NCBI GenBank assembly: GCA_001564255.1 | Contig: LKNC01000005.1 | Coordinates: 1-22,780 of the forward strand | Length of the DNA: 22,780 nt | Direction of reading: 5' to 3' | Source of the DNA: Natrialbaceae archaeon Tc-Br11_E2g1 | Lineage (GTDB): Archaea > Halobacteriota > Halobacteria > Halobacteriales > Natrialbaceae | In this document: positions 1-7,897 of the stretch, in pieces | Position numbering within the stretch: the stretch's first letter is position 1 | How the letters are laid out: each line of letters begins with the position of its first letter | Notes under the pieces: generated by a model | What the model was told of the DNA's origin: nothing | Databases searched by the model: none | What the model saw: the letters and a program-made list of their open reading frames with translations, nothing else | Made by a program: the position numbers and the translations under genes

Positions 1-10
1 AAAACCCGCC

Positions 11-32
11 AGGATTTTCGTCCGTCAGTATC
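11..32. repeat. 22-bp repeat, copy 1, at the 3' end of the endonuclease V gene
   Basis: These 22 bases recur exactly at 21580-21601. Here they cover the stop codon of the minus-strand endonuclease V gene (TGA at 27-25) and its immediate downstream sequence. Together with bases 1-10 they can form an imperfect version of the hairpin seen at copy 2, with a C-A mismatch in an AAAA/TTTT-ended stem. A transcription terminator or a small dispersed palindromic repeat is the likely role. The window edge cuts off the rest. Confidence 0.6.
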
Positions 33-804
33 TCTCGAGGCCGCTTTTGGCCTCGTCGGCGTAGCTGTCGGCCAGTCGGACGGGTTCGGGGAGTTTGTAC
101 CGGGTAGCGAGCTCGAGAACCACGTCGGCGGCCGTTTCCGGGCCGACGCGGTGGCCGGGGCTGACGTAGAGGGGGTTGATGTGGCGGTCGGGGGAGTCGT
201 ACTGTCGCGTCTGGACCGCGTAGCCAAGCAGCGTGCCGTCGGGGGCGTCGACCCTCGAGTTCGCCTCGATGGGGACCCGGCTACCGGCGGGGAGGTCCTC
301 GGTGTCTTCACGCGGGGAGCCACAGAGCAGACTCTTGGCGACGCCGACCGCGGGCACGTCGCGGACGACTCCGATGTGGGCCGCGATGCCCGCCTGGCGA
401 AAGTGGATACGGCCGCTGCCGTCGAACAGATACAGATCGGGTTCGACGGTCAGTTCCTCGAGTGCCTCGAGGATCGGCCCGCCTTCCCGGAAGGCGAGCA
501 GCCCGGGGATGTACGGAATCTCGAGGTCCGTCACGGCGTGGACCCGTTCGATCACCTCGCCGGCTTGCACGGCGACGACGGCGCTGAGGGCGCGGTCGGA
601 CTCGAGTAAAAACGATTGATCGACGCCGGCGACGATCGGCGCGTCCGCCCCACGGACGGCCGTCTCGAGGGGAGTCGAGAGCGCGGCGGTCTCGAGATCC
701 GACTCGTCTTCGAAAATCGCGACGTCGGCGATCTCACGCTGGAGACGTTCCATCTCCGCCCGCGTGAGGTCGGCGTCGGGAGCGAGGTCGGGTCGGGTCG
801 GCAT
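25..804 (-). CDS. nfi: Endonuclease V (deoxyinosine 3' endonuclease)
   Basis: Cuts DNA near deoxyinosine, the product of adenine deamination, to start repair. The 259-residue protein carries the family's ordered signatures: VAGVDQSF with the catalytic Asp62, YIPGLLAFREG at 98-108 with the base-sensing Tyr98 wedge and Glu107, DGSGRIHFRQAG with metal Asp128, and VGVAKSLL with Lys157. A C-terminal block, YVSPGHRVG then LPEPVRLADSYA, is also typical. Most family members have HPR where this one has HFR. The ATG at 804 lies 3 nt after the stop of the rhomboid gene, so the two are probably co-transcribed. The N-terminus is about 20 residues longer than in bacterial enzymes. Function is assigned from motifs known in the family. 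Confidence 0.95.
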   Translation of the reverse strand: MPTRPDLAPDADLTRAEMERLQREIADVAIFEDESDLETAALSTPLETAVRGADAPIVAGVDQSFLLESDRALSAVVAVQAGEVIERVHAVTDLEIPYIPGLLAFREGGPILEALEELTVEPDLYLFDGSGRIHFRQAGIAAHIGVVRDVPAVGVAKSLLCGSPREDTEDLPAGSRVPIEANSRVDAPDGTLLGYAVQTRQYDSPDRHINPLYVSPGHRVGPETAADVVLELATRYKLPEPVRLADSYADEAKSGLERY

Positions 805-807
805 CGG

Positions 808-1746
808 TCAGAAGGGGCCGCGGCCGCCGGGGCCACCGGGCCCGCCCGGGCCGCCGCCCATCTGTAGCTGGTTTGGCATCCGGACGTTGCGGGTTCGTTC
901 GAGGTACTTACCGTAGGCGACGCCGACGAGCAGGCCCACGAGGTGAGCGCCGTGAGCGATCCCGCCGCCACCCGGTGCGCCCGAGACGATCAACAGCAGG
1001 CTGATCGCTGCCGTTCCGACCGCGAGGATCCAGATTGGCATTGCGATGATGAAAAAGAGGTACACCCGGAGGTCAGGGTTCAACACAGTCACGACGCCCA
1101 GGATGGCGAGGGCGGCACCGCTCGCGCCGAGGACGGCCGAGCCGGCACCGAAGGCGGCGGAGATGCCGAGTTGGCCGAGTCCGGCGAGGACGCCGCTGAC
1201 GATAAAGAGGATCGCGAAGTCACGCGACCCGACGTATCGTTCGACCAGCGGGCCAAAGAAGAAGATCACGATGCTGTTGAAGACGATGTGGAGGATGCTC
1301 CCGCCGGGGATGAAAAACGGCGAGTGGGCGAAGATCGATGTGACCCACGTCCAGACGTACTCGGGGTTCTGTGAGGAGAGCGTAAACAGGGCGTTGTGCA
1401 AGGACATCCCGCCGACGAGGTACGCGAGAAACTGTGCCGCCATCGTGAGCCAGATCAACGCGAGGAACGTGTAGGTCGCGTTCCCCCGAAAGTACGCCAG
1501 CGGACCCCCCGGGCCCGTATCGATCGGGAGTTTCGAAAGCAGACTCGAAGATTCCGACGTGGGTCCGTTGACACCGTCGTCGAAGCCACTGTCGAAGACG
1601 CCCTGTGGGTCGTTCCAGTTCTGGAGTCCCGAACAGCCGTGGTTCTCCGGCAGGCGGTGTTCGGAACAGTGTGTTCCCCCACAGTGGCGACAGTTGTACG
1701 GCATGCTTACTTCCTTCCCACACACGTCGCACGTGGCCATTGACAT
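808..1746 (-). CDS. Rhomboid-family intramembrane serine protease with N-terminal AN1-type zinc finger
   Basis: The 312-residue protein begins with a complete AN1-like zinc finger: C6-x2-C9-x9-C19-x2-C22-x4-C27-x2-H30-x5-H36-x-C38. A polar linker (about 40-85) leads into a six- or seven-helix rhomboid domain (about 90-280). The rhomboid residues are visible: HIVFN at 153-157, GASG with nucleophile Ser209, and HLVGLLVG with His268 as the likely catalytic His. The tail is Gly/Pro-rich (296-312). Rhomboids cleave transmembrane substrates inside the membrane; the finger probably faces the cytoplasm and may recruit a substrate or partner (inference). The start may be Met1 (1746) or Met3 (1740); only a weak TTAG-containing box lies upstream. 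Endonuclease V follows 3 nt downstream. Confidence 0.92.
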   Translation of the reverse strand: MSMATCDVCGKEVSMPYNCRHCGGTHCSEHRLPENHGCSGLQNWNDPQGVFDSGFDDGVNGPTSESSSLLSKLPIDTGPGGPLAYFRGNATYTFLALIWLTMAAQFLAYLVGGMSLHNALFTLSSQNPEYVWTWVTSIFAHSPFFIPGGSILHIVFNSIVIFFFGPLVERYVGSRDFAILFIVSGVLAGLGQLGISAAFGAGSAVLGASGAALAILGVVTVLNPDLRVYLFFIIAMPIWILAVGTAAISLLLIVSGAPGGGGIAHGAHLVGLLVGVAYGKYLERTRNVRMPNQLQMGGGPGGPGGPGGRGPF

Positions 1747-1842
1747 GGAGTATGCGTGGGAACGCTAAGGGGTTTGGGGTTTTCCACGTCCTCCGGGCCG
1801 GTGGCGCGTACATTTTTGACGCCACGACCCTCATGCTAGAGC

Positions 1843-2283
1843 GTGAAACCGTACGAGCGAAAGGCGTTGCTCGAGCGCGTCGAACGAGAGGGTGCAACCG
1901 TCGGCGCGGACATCCCAGACCGGATCGAGATCCAGGGCGAGGTTATCGACCTCCGGGAGTTCGTCTTCGAGATCAAACGCCGCGAGACGGTTCCCCAGGG
2001 TGAACGCGACCGCGTCGAGCGGGCCAAACGCAACCTTCGGCGGGAACGTCTCGAGCGCATCGAGGCGATCGAAGACGGCGACGTCACCCGCGAGGATGGC
2101 GAGGAACTCGCCGCCAGCATTATTGGGATCGATCGGGCGCTAAACGCCTTGGAGAACCTGGGGCCGACTGACCTAGAACGCGAACAGCGGGCAAAACAGG
2201 CAGCAGACAGGAAACGCTGGATGTCGTTCCTCAAGAAAGCCCTCGGTGACGAAGACGGCGCCTCGGCACGGAGAGGACGGTAA
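1843..2283 (+). CDS. Conserved haloarchaeal protein, DUF5788-like
   Basis: A 146-residue, highly charged, mostly helical protein with a GTG start. It has no membrane segment and no catalytic motif that I recognise. Residues 45-115 are rich in Arg and Glu and read as long helices, possibly coiled coil; a conserved-looking stretch runs GIDRALNALENLGPTDLE. I recall very similar haloarchaeal proteins filed as DUF5788, unverified here. Its TAA shares one base with the ATG of polX, so the two are translationally coupled, which hints at a DNA-repair context but proves nothing. A weak T-rich TATA-like box at 1809-1817 lies about 29 nt before the GTG, consistent with a leaderless transcript. Confidence 0.85.
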   Translation: MKPYERKALLERVEREGATVGADIPDRIEIQGEVIDLREFVFEIKRRETVPQGERDRVERAKRNLRRERLERIEAIEDGDVTREDGEELAASIIGIDRALNALENLGPTDLEREQRAKQAADRKRWMSFLKKALGDEDGASARRGR

Positions 2284-4034
2284 TGACGACTAACGCCGAA
2301 CTCGCGGCCCGCCTCGAGGAGTTCGCGGACTTACTCGAGGCCGACGACGTCGAGTACAAGCCACGGGCCTACCGACGGGCCGCCGAGAACGTCCGGGCGC
2401 ACCCGGTCCCGATCGCCGACCGGATCGAGGCCGGCGAGGAGGAGGCCGTAGAGAACATCGACGGCGTCGGCGACGCCATCGCCTCAAAACTCGTCGAGTA
2501 CGTCGAGACGGGTGAGATCGAGGAACTCGAGGAACTCCGTACCGAACTCCCCGTCGAGATGGCCGACCTGACCCGGGTCGAGGGCGTCGGCCCCAAAACC
2601 GTCGGTAAACTCTATCGCGCTCTCGAGATCCAGACGGTAGACGACCTCGAGGAAGCCGCGGAGGCCGGCGAGATCCAGGACGTGAAAGGATTCGGTGCGA
2701 AGACCGAACAGAACATCGTCGAGAACCTCGAGTTCGCCCGCCAGGTCGGCCAGCGCCAGCTTCTCGGTGAAGCGCGGCCCCTTGCCGACGACGTGCTCGA
2801 CTATCTCGAGGGTCTCGAGGAAATCGAACGCTGTGAGGTCGCGGGCTCGATCCGACGGTGGCGGGCGACCGTCGGCGACGTCGACGCGCTGGCGGCGAGC
2901 GCAGAGGGCGAACGAGCGATCGAGGGCTTTCTCGAGTGGGACTCGATCGACGACGAGATCGAGTCGGGGGCCTCGAAGGCGAGCGTCCGCGTCGGCGAAG
3001 TACGGGTGGATCTGCGGGTGGTCGTCCCCGAGGAGTTCGGCTCGGCGCTACAGTATTTCACGGGGAGCAAAGACCACAACGTCCGGCTTCGCAACTACGC
3101 GATCGACCGCGAGATGAAGTTAAACGAGTACGGGGCCTTCGATATTTCCGATGTCGAAGACCACGAGACAGACCAGCGCGTCGGCGAGCGTGTGGCGGGC
3201 GTACTCGAGGAGGAAATGTACGAGGCTCTCGGCCTCCCCTGGATCCCACCCGAACTGCGCGAGGACCGCGGGGAGATCGACGCCGCCGAAAACGGCGAGT
3301 TACCCGACCTGTTGACCCTCGAGGACGTCCGTGGCGACCTCCACACCCACACGACGTGGTCCGACGGCAACAACACGGTCGCGGAGATGGTCGCCGCGGC
3401 CGAGGAACGGGGCTACGAGTACTACGCCGTCGCCGACCACGCCGAGGGGCCGGGGATCGTCTCCGAGATGGGACTGAGCGACGAGGAGATCATAGAGCAA
3501 CTCGAGGAGATCCGGCGGGTAAACGAGGAGTCCGAGATCGAGGTGTTCGCCGGTATCGAGGCCAACATCGACGCCGACGGTGAGATCGGCCTCTCGGCGG
3601 CGGTCATCGACGCTCTCGACGTGATCGTCGCCTCGCCTCACAGCGCCCTCGATCAGGACCTCGAGACGGCGACCGACCGACTAATCGCGGCGATCGAGAA
3701 CCCCGCCGTCGACGTACTCGGTCATCCGAGCGGTCGGATGCTCAATCGGCGCGAGGGTCTCGACTTCGACCCCCGCGAACTCGGCGCGGTCGCTGCGGCG
3801 GCCGACACCGCCCTCGAGGTAAACGGCAATCCGCGCCGACTCGATCTGTGGGGGAGTGCCGTCCAGGCGGCCCTCGAGGAGGGTGCGACCGTCGCGATAA
3901 ACACCGACGCCCACCGGCCCGCGACGCTGGAGTACATGCGCTGGGGCGTCCACACCGCCCGCAGGGGGTGGGCAGCGCCCGAGAACGTGATCAACACCTG
4001 GGGCCTCGAGGACCTCCGGGCGTTTCTCCACTGA
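2283..4034 (+). CDS. polX: Family X DNA polymerase with C-terminal PHP domain (PolX)
   Basis: A 583-residue gap-filling repair polymerase of the bacterial/archaeal PolX type. Residues 1-160 hold the 8-kDa-like region with helix-hairpin-helix motifs (IDGVGDAIASKL, VEGVGPKTVGKL, VKGFGAKTEQNI). The nucleotidyltransferase core has GSIRRWRATVGDVD with Asp199 and Asp201, and a third Asp at 243 (RVDLRV). The PHP domain (about 345-583) has intact metal ligands: GDLHTHTTWSDG (His354, His356, Asp361), VADHAEG and further SPHS and NTDAH motifs. In bacterial PolX this domain gives 3'-5' exonuclease or phosphoesterase activity. The ATG overlaps the upstream stop by one base with GGAG before it. The Mut7-C gene follows 3 nt downstream. 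It sits divergently from endonuclease V across a short gap, so repair genes cluster here. Confidence 0.95.
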   Translation: MTTNAELAARLEEFADLLEADDVEYKPRAYRRAAENVRAHPVPIADRIEAGEEEAVENIDGVGDAIASKLVEYVETGEIEELEELRTELPVEMADLTRVEGVGPKTVGKLYRALEIQTVDDLEEAAEAGEIQDVKGFGAKTEQNIVENLEFARQVGQRQLLGEARPLADDVLDYLEGLEEIERCEVAGSIRRWRATVGDVDALAASAEGERAIEGFLEWDSIDDEIESGASKASVRVGEVRVDLRVVVPEEFGSALQYFTGSKDHNVRLRNYAIDREMKLNEYGAFDISDVEDHETDQRVGERVAGVLEEEMYEALGLPWIPPELREDRGEIDAAENGELPDLLTLEDVRGDLHTHTTWSDGNNTVAEMVAAAEERGYEYYAVADHAEGPGIVSEMGLSDEEIIEQLEEIRRVNEESEIEVFAGIEANIDADGEIGLSAAVIDALDVIVASPHSALDQDLETATDRLIAAIENPAVDVLGHPSGRMLNRREGLDFDPRELGAVAAAADTALEVNGNPRRLDLWGSAVQAALEEGATVAINTDAHRPATLEYMRWGVHTARRGWAAPENVINTWGLEDLRAFLH

Positions 4035-4037
4035 CCG

Positions 4038-4493
4038 ATGCGTCTCGCTGTCGACGTCATGTGTGGCGGGATCGTCCCCTACCTGCGGATGTGTGGTCAC
4101 GACACCGCCTACGTCGGCGACGAGGGGATCGAAGACGATGGGGCGATCATCGCATTCGCCACCTCGGAGGAGCGCACGGTCCTCACGCGTGACGTCGCGC
4201 TTGCGAACCGGGCCGACGACGCCGTCCTTCTGGAACGCCGGGAGACCGAGGATCAGCTTCGAGAGCTACTCGAGGCGGGGCTCTCACTCGACCTCGAGGC
4301 CGAACCGACCTACTGTGGTGCGTGTAACGGCCCGCTCGAACGGATCGACCCGGGTGAGCCGACGCCGGAGTACGCACCGGGATCTGAGGAATTTTCGGTC
4401 TGGCGATGCCGGAACTGTGGGCAGTGTTTCTGGAAGGGAAGCCACTGGGACCGGGTGGGGGAGACGCTCACTCGAGTACACGCGAGCACGTAG
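4038..4493 (+). CDS. Mut7-C family RNase-domain protein with zinc ribbon
   Basis: The 151-residue protein starts with the Mut7-C pattern: Asp6 in the first strand, then PYLRMCGHDTAYVGD, and VLTRD with Asp52. These acidic residues are those of a PIN-like nuclease fold. A zinc ribbon follows: CGAC at 93-96 and CRNCGQC at 124-130, then FWKGSHW, typical of the family's C-terminus. The family is predicted to be an RNase; its substrate is unknown to me. It is the third gene of the run that begins at 1843, 3 nt after polX, so co-transcription is very likely. The usual MLG after the first Asp reads MCG here. Confidence 0.9.
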   Translation: MRLAVDVMCGGIVPYLRMCGHDTAYVGDEGIEDDGAIIAFATSEERTVLTRDVALANRADDAVLLERRETEDQLRELLEAGLSLDLEAEPTYCGACNGPLERIDPGEPTPEYAPGSEEFSVWRCRNCGQCFWKGSHWDRVGETLTRVHAST

Positions 4494-4547
4494 ACGCCCG
4501 CTAGACCCCACAGACTCCCATACCAGCAAAACTCATCCCTTTACAGA

Positions 4548-4568
4548 GGGACACACGTGGTGTGCCCC
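4548..4568. terminator. Hairpin between convergent genes, possible terminator
   Basis: GGG-A-CACAC, a GTG loop, then GTGTG-C-CCC forms an 8-bp stem with one A-C mismatch. It lies in the 123-bp gap between the Mut7-C gene (plus) and the PHP gene (minus), where both transcripts should end. There is no clear U tract next to it, so the role is uncertain. Confidence 0.3.
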
Positions 4569-4616
4569 GGACAGAGCGGAACCACACTCCAGAAACGGCG
4601 AGCCGAAGCGAGCCGT

Positions 4617-5378
4617 CTAGTAGCTCGAGACGTCGTCGAACCGGCCGTCGTAGGCGATGTGTTCGGGGTGGGTCGGCTCGGTTCCCTGCAAGAAGAGTCG
4701 GTCGATTTTCTGCCAGGAGTTCTCCCAGAAGAGGTGGGCGATCTCCTTGCTCGAGGTCTTCCACCGCCGGAGGCCGTTGTGGTGGACGACCCGCCGGCCG
4801 AGCCCGTCCTCGAGGGCGGCCACGAGGTCCGCTTGCCCCTCTATCGGTTCGTCGAAGGCGGTATAGGCGACGCCGACGCTCTCCGGGAGGTGTGCATACG
4901 AGGAGGTAAACGGTGGATACTCGAAGCTCTCCGCGAGTTCTCGAGCCCGGCGGTTGTGCGTCGGCAGGTGTTTCGGGTTGAATATCTCGACGGCGTCTAC
5001 CGTCCCCCGATACTGGCTCAGTTCCGGTTGCTCGAGGCTGACCGTCGCGAACTCGGGATGGGGAGCCAGGACGGCCACGCCCTGTCGGTCGAACTCCGCC
5101 ATCGCGGCGTCCAGCGAGATGAAATCGGGGACCGGCTCCTCGAGGCCGATCGCGAGGACGTGTTTGCGATCGCGCCAGGTCCCGGTGAACACCTCGCGGG
5201 CGGGGATCACTTCCAGGTCGGGCGTCGAGTACGCCCGTGCGCGTTCTCTGATTTCCGGGAGGCGAGTGAAGTGTGGTGCGTAGACGATCGCGTCGAGCCC
5301 CGCCCGGCGTGCCTGCCGGAGGACCTGCTCGTCGAGCACCTTCACGTGGAGGTCGACCCGGAACTCGTCGTCGGTCAC
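4617..5378 (-). CDS. PHP-associated domain protein with degenerate PHP metal site
   Basis: A 253-residue protein related to the PHP phosphoesterases. The first motif reads VDLHVKVLDEQV where active PHP enzymes have DLHxHTxxSDG: His11 remains, but the second His and the SDG Asp are gone. Other recognisable pieces are APHFTRLPEIRER, REVFTG, HPEFATVSLEQPEL, VEIFNPKHL and SSYAHLPESVG, the last matching the PHP-associated C-terminal region. Haloarchaea carry close relatives with the same altered motif, as far as I recall, so it is a conserved variant rather than a decayed gene. It may bind fewer metals or act on a different phosphoester; function is unknown. The gene stands alone, convergent with the Mut7-C gene and divergent from the zinc-finger gene. 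Confidence 0.88.
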   Translation of the reverse strand: MTDDEFRVDLHVKVLDEQVLRQARRAGLDAIVYAPHFTRLPEIRERARAYSTPDLEVIPAREVFTGTWRDRKHVLAIGLEEPVPDFISLDAAMAEFDRQGVAVLAPHPEFATVSLEQPELSQYRGTVDAVEIFNPKHLPTHNRRARELAESFEYPPFTSSYAHLPESVGVAYTAFDEPIEGQADLVAALEDGLGRRVVHHNGLRRWKTSSKEIAHLFWENSWQKIDRLFLQGTEPTHPEHIAYDGRFDDVSSY

Positions 5379-5499
5379 TACCTGCCCTTTCGAGACGGGC
5401 GAGTTAGGGATTCTGATTCACGGGCGGGCGTGACAAACCGTTTCACACGTCGTTCACTCGACGAAAAGCCCATTAGGACTGGCCGTCGACTCCGGGTGA

Positions 5500-5805
5500 A
5501 TGCCTTGGGAGTGTGGAATTGACGACTGCGAAACGGTGTTCGAGGACGTAGAATCACTGGTCGTTCACCAGGTAGACGATCACGAACGACACGAGTGTAA
5601 GGTCTGTAACACCGTCGTCCCCGACGGCTATCTGGCGATCCGCCACGTCTTCACCGAACACACCCGCGCCGAGTACGTCCGGGCCTACGATGCCGACTCC
5701 GAAGACGTCAGAGAACGCGAGCGGTTACTCGAGGAAATCACAGAGGTCGCGGACATGTCCGCGATCGCAAGCGAATTGAAACGGGAACCCCGCCTCGAGG
5801 TGTGA
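5500..5805 (+). CDS. Small C2H2-like zinc-finger protein
   Basis: A 101-residue cytoplasmic protein. Two finger-like units are visible: CGIDDCETVFEDVESLVVHQ with a following His in DDH, and CKVCNTVVPDGYLAIRH...H. The second half (about 58-101) is an acidic helix with a possible coiled coil. Very similar haloarchaeal proteins exist and I recall them as a DUF (possibly DUF7565), not verified. A DNA-, RNA- or protein-binding role is plausible, but none is shown. The start is the ATG after a GGGTGA box (5494-5499). It is convergent with spt5, and the 58-bp gap between them shows no strong terminator. Confidence 0.85.
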   Translation: MPWECGIDDCETVFEDVESLVVHQVDDHERHECKVCNTVVPDGYLAIRHVFTEHTRAEYVRAYDADSEDVRERERLLEEITEVADMSAIASELKREPRLEV

Positions 5806-5863
5806 CCGCCTCCCACGACTGATAATAGCGGACCGACGGCACGTCACCGAACCGCAGATCGAG

Positions 5864-6301
5864 CTAGCGCTCGTCGGAATCGAGCACGCGAATCTGGTCT
5901 CCACGCACCGTCACCGGGATCGGAACCGTCGCCTCGTACAGTTCGACCGTCACCTGGTCTTTCCCTTCGTCGATACGCTGGACCTGGGCTTTCTCGCCTT
6001 TGAACGGGCCGGCGATGAGCTCGACGATATCGCCCTCGGCGATCCCCTCGACGTCGGGTTTCGGCGAGAGGAAGTGTTCGACCTCGGAGATGTCCGATTC
6101 GCCGGGAACGATCGAGCGAGCGTGGGGGATGTCCTCGAGGACCCGCTCTAAGACGGCGTCGTTGTCCGCCTCGACCATCACGTAGGAGGTAAGCGAGTCC
6201 GGTGCGAGGGCGGCGTGGACCTCCCGCTCTTCCCGGTTTATGATCATGTCCGCGACCGTCTGCTCTTGGCTGGCGGTCGTCTTTACTGCGTAGATACCCA
6301 T
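5864..6301 (-). CDS. spt5: Transcription elongation factor Spt5 (NusG family)
   Basis: Binds the RNA polymerase clamp and raises processivity, together with Spt4, which is not encoded in this window. The 145 residues form an NGN domain (about 1-85, starting [20 protein letters not shown]) and one KOW domain (about 88-140: [22 protein letters not shown]). This is the normal archaeal size. Its ATG shares one base with the TAA of secE (TAATG), so the two are translationally coupled. The secE-nusG order is conserved in bacteria and archaea, which supports both assignments. Confidence 0.96.
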   Translation of the reverse strand: MGIYAVKTTASQEQTVADMIINREEREVHAALAPDSLTSYVMVEADNDAVLERVLEDIPHARSIVPGESDISEVEHFLSPKPDVEGIAEGDIVELIAGPFKGEKAQVQRIDEGKDQVTVELYEATVPIPVTVRGDQIRVLDSDER

Positions 6302-6480
6302 TAGACCCCACCCGTCCCCGTCAGGAGCATCATCGTGGTCCCGATGAGGAACCCGATGAAGCCGACAAAGAGGATCCCCAGCCCGGCGATCTTTGCCACT
6401 TGCAGGAATTCCTCTCTCGTCGGCGTGGTTGCCATCTTCAGCACCCGAACGTACGAGGTGAGGTCGTACGGAACGTCCAT
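6301..6480 (-). CDS. secE: Protein translocase subunit SecE (Sec61 gamma)
   Basis: A 59-residue protein. It starts [20 protein letters not shown], continues [13 protein letters not shown] as the amphipathic helix that lies along the membrane, and ends with one transmembrane helix (about 34-54: [20 protein letters not shown]) and a short GTGGV tail. This is the minimal archaeal SecE architecture, clamping SecY in the Sec translocon. The TAA stop shares a base with the spt5 start. A clear TATA box (GATAAAAGG, minus strand, 6512-6504) lies about 28 nt upstream of the ATG, indicating a leaderless or nearly leaderless secE-spt5 transcript. Confidence 0.95.
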   Translation of the reverse strand: MDVPYDLTSYVRVLKMATTPTREEFLQVAKIAGLGILFVGFIGFLIGTTMMLLTGTGGV

Positions 6481-6503
6481 ATCTGTGTGTTCACACCGCG
6501 GGG

Positions 6504-6512
6504 CCTTTTATC
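6504..6512 (-). promoter_or_regulatory. TATA box of the secE-spt5 operon
   Basis: The minus strand reads GATAAAAGG, centred about 28 nt upstream of the secE ATG at 6480. That spacing puts the transcription start at or very near the ATG, which is usual for haloarchaeal leaderless mRNAs. Confidence 0.7.
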
Positions 6513-6565
6513 TGTCTTTCGTGTTCGCCGACGGATCGGCCGCGAAGTGACGGGTCACGCGACCG

Positions 6566-7897
6566 TCACGCTCGTCTCACCCAGAGGTACGCCGAGAGCA
6601 CGACGACCGCGGCGAGGACGAGGCCAGGTCGCCCCACCGCGTCGAGGCCCTGCCCCTCCGGTTCGGTCGCGGCGACGGTGAACGCCGAACCGGACGCGTT
6701 TTCGGCCACGAACCGGTAGCTGTCCTCCGATTCGTTCACAATCGCCACGTCCGTCTCCGACCACTCCGTCCCGGAACGCTCGTACAGCGTGACCCCCGCC
6801 GCCTCGAGACCGCGTTCCTCGAGGGCCGCTTTCTCGACGTGAAAGCCGACTTCCGTCGCGTTCTCGACTCCCTCGCCGGTTACCTCGAGCGTCGAGAGTG
6901 CCTCGACGTTCCCGGAGTCCACCCCCACGTCGGCGTCGCCGTCCGTGAACTCGAGACCGAGCGACTCCTCGGTGGGCATGACCTCGAGGCCGCCGAACTC
7001 GACGCCGTCGCTTCCTGTCATCGCGGTAAGCGAGAGCGGGTCGCCGACGGTGGCTCCGTCGACGTCGACCGTCGCGACGTCACCGGACCGTTCGGAGGTG
7101 ATCGACGGCTCATCACACGTTCCGGTTCGGATCGTGACCGGGGTTTCGGTGGCGAGTTCCGTCCGCTCTGGATCGTCGGTGTCCCCCGAGAGGACCTCCA
7201 ACCGATCGATCTCGCCACCGTCGTAGAGTCCCTCCTCTTCCAGACTCGGCGCCTCGGGAGCGAGTTCGGCCTCGTCGTTGAACCGCGGGTAGAGCGTGAC
7301 GGCGAACTCGTCGTCGAACCCGCCGTTGATCGCCCCGCCGGCGGTCCGGGCTTCCCGCCAGGCCCACGCTGCCGAGGCCCACCCCGGGTCGTCGTCGAAC
7401 TCGTCGGGGTTCGTCTCTGTTCCCCCGTCGTCGTAGCCGTCGTTTTTCACGACCCACTCCGAGCCCGCCGGGAGCCCCGCCAGTTCGACACTCGCCAGCC
7501 CACCGGCGCTGTCCCCGTCGACCCGGTCGTGGACCATCACGAGACTCAGGCCGTCAGTTCCCTCGTGGAGAAAAAGGATGCTCGTGTCGTCTTCCTGGAG
7601 GTGTGCCGTGCCGTAGGAGCTGTACAGTCGGTCGACGCCGGGGGGGTGGGTCTCGTGGTCGCGGTAGTCGTAAAACTCCTCGACCGTTCCGTCGGTCGAG
7701 ACGGGCTCGACCGGCTGACAGACGTCACCGTTTTGTATGACGTAGGTGTCGCCGACCCCACCGTCGCCCGACGCCGAGGCCCCGCTCGCAGCCCCGTGAT
7801 CGACCCCGTAAGGAACGACGAAGAGTCCGCCGAGAACGACGGCGACCGTCAGGACGACGGCGACCGTTCTCGGGTTCAGCGGGTTAGCCGTCGTCAC
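6566..7897 (-). CDS. Secreted membrane-anchored protein with PGF-pre-PGF-like domain (paralogue B)
   Basis: About 443 residues. I chose the GTG at 7897 because residues 11-29 then form a signal or anchor helix, and a longer frame to 8014 would add an Arg/Ser-rich stretch with no signal. The mature part carries Cys60 (GDVCQP) and a second Cys in RTGTC, possibly a disulfide. A block GTVEEFYDYR...HPPGVDRLYSSYG is nearly identical in the paralogue upstream. The C-terminal third (VTLYERSGTEW...SYRFVAENASGSAFTVAA) resembles the PGF-pre-PGF domain found before archaeal surface anchors. It ends in a transmembrane helix and VRRA. It overlaps the previous gene by 14 nt and is the last gene of the polysaccharide operon. 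Surface location is well supported; function is unknown. Confidence 0.85.
   Translation of the reverse strand: MTTANPLNPRTVAVVLTVAVVLGGLFVVPYGVDHGAASGASASGDGGVGDTYVIQNGDVCQPVEPVSTDGTVEEFYDYRDHETHPPGVDRLYSSYGTAHLQEDDTSILFLHEGTDGLSLVMVHDRVDGDSAGGLASVELAGLPAGSEWVVKNDGYDDGGTETNPDEFDDDPGWASAAWAWREARTAGGAINGGFDDEFAVTLYPRFNDEAELAPEAPSLEEEGLYDGGEIDRLEVLSGDTDDPERTELATETPVTIRTGTCDEPSITSERSGDVATVDVDGATVGDPLSLTAMTGSDGVEFGGLEVMPTEESLGLEFTDGDADVGVDSGNVEALSTLEVTGEGVENATEVGFHVEKAALEERGLEAAGVTLYERSGTEWSETDVAIVNESEDSYRFVAENASGSAFTVAATEPEGQGLDAVGRPGLVLAAVVVLSAYLWVRRA

Noticed and set aside
4557..5522. 321-codon plus-strand frame across the PHP gene
   Set aside because: Antisense shadow; the minus-strand protein has family motifs, the plus one has none.
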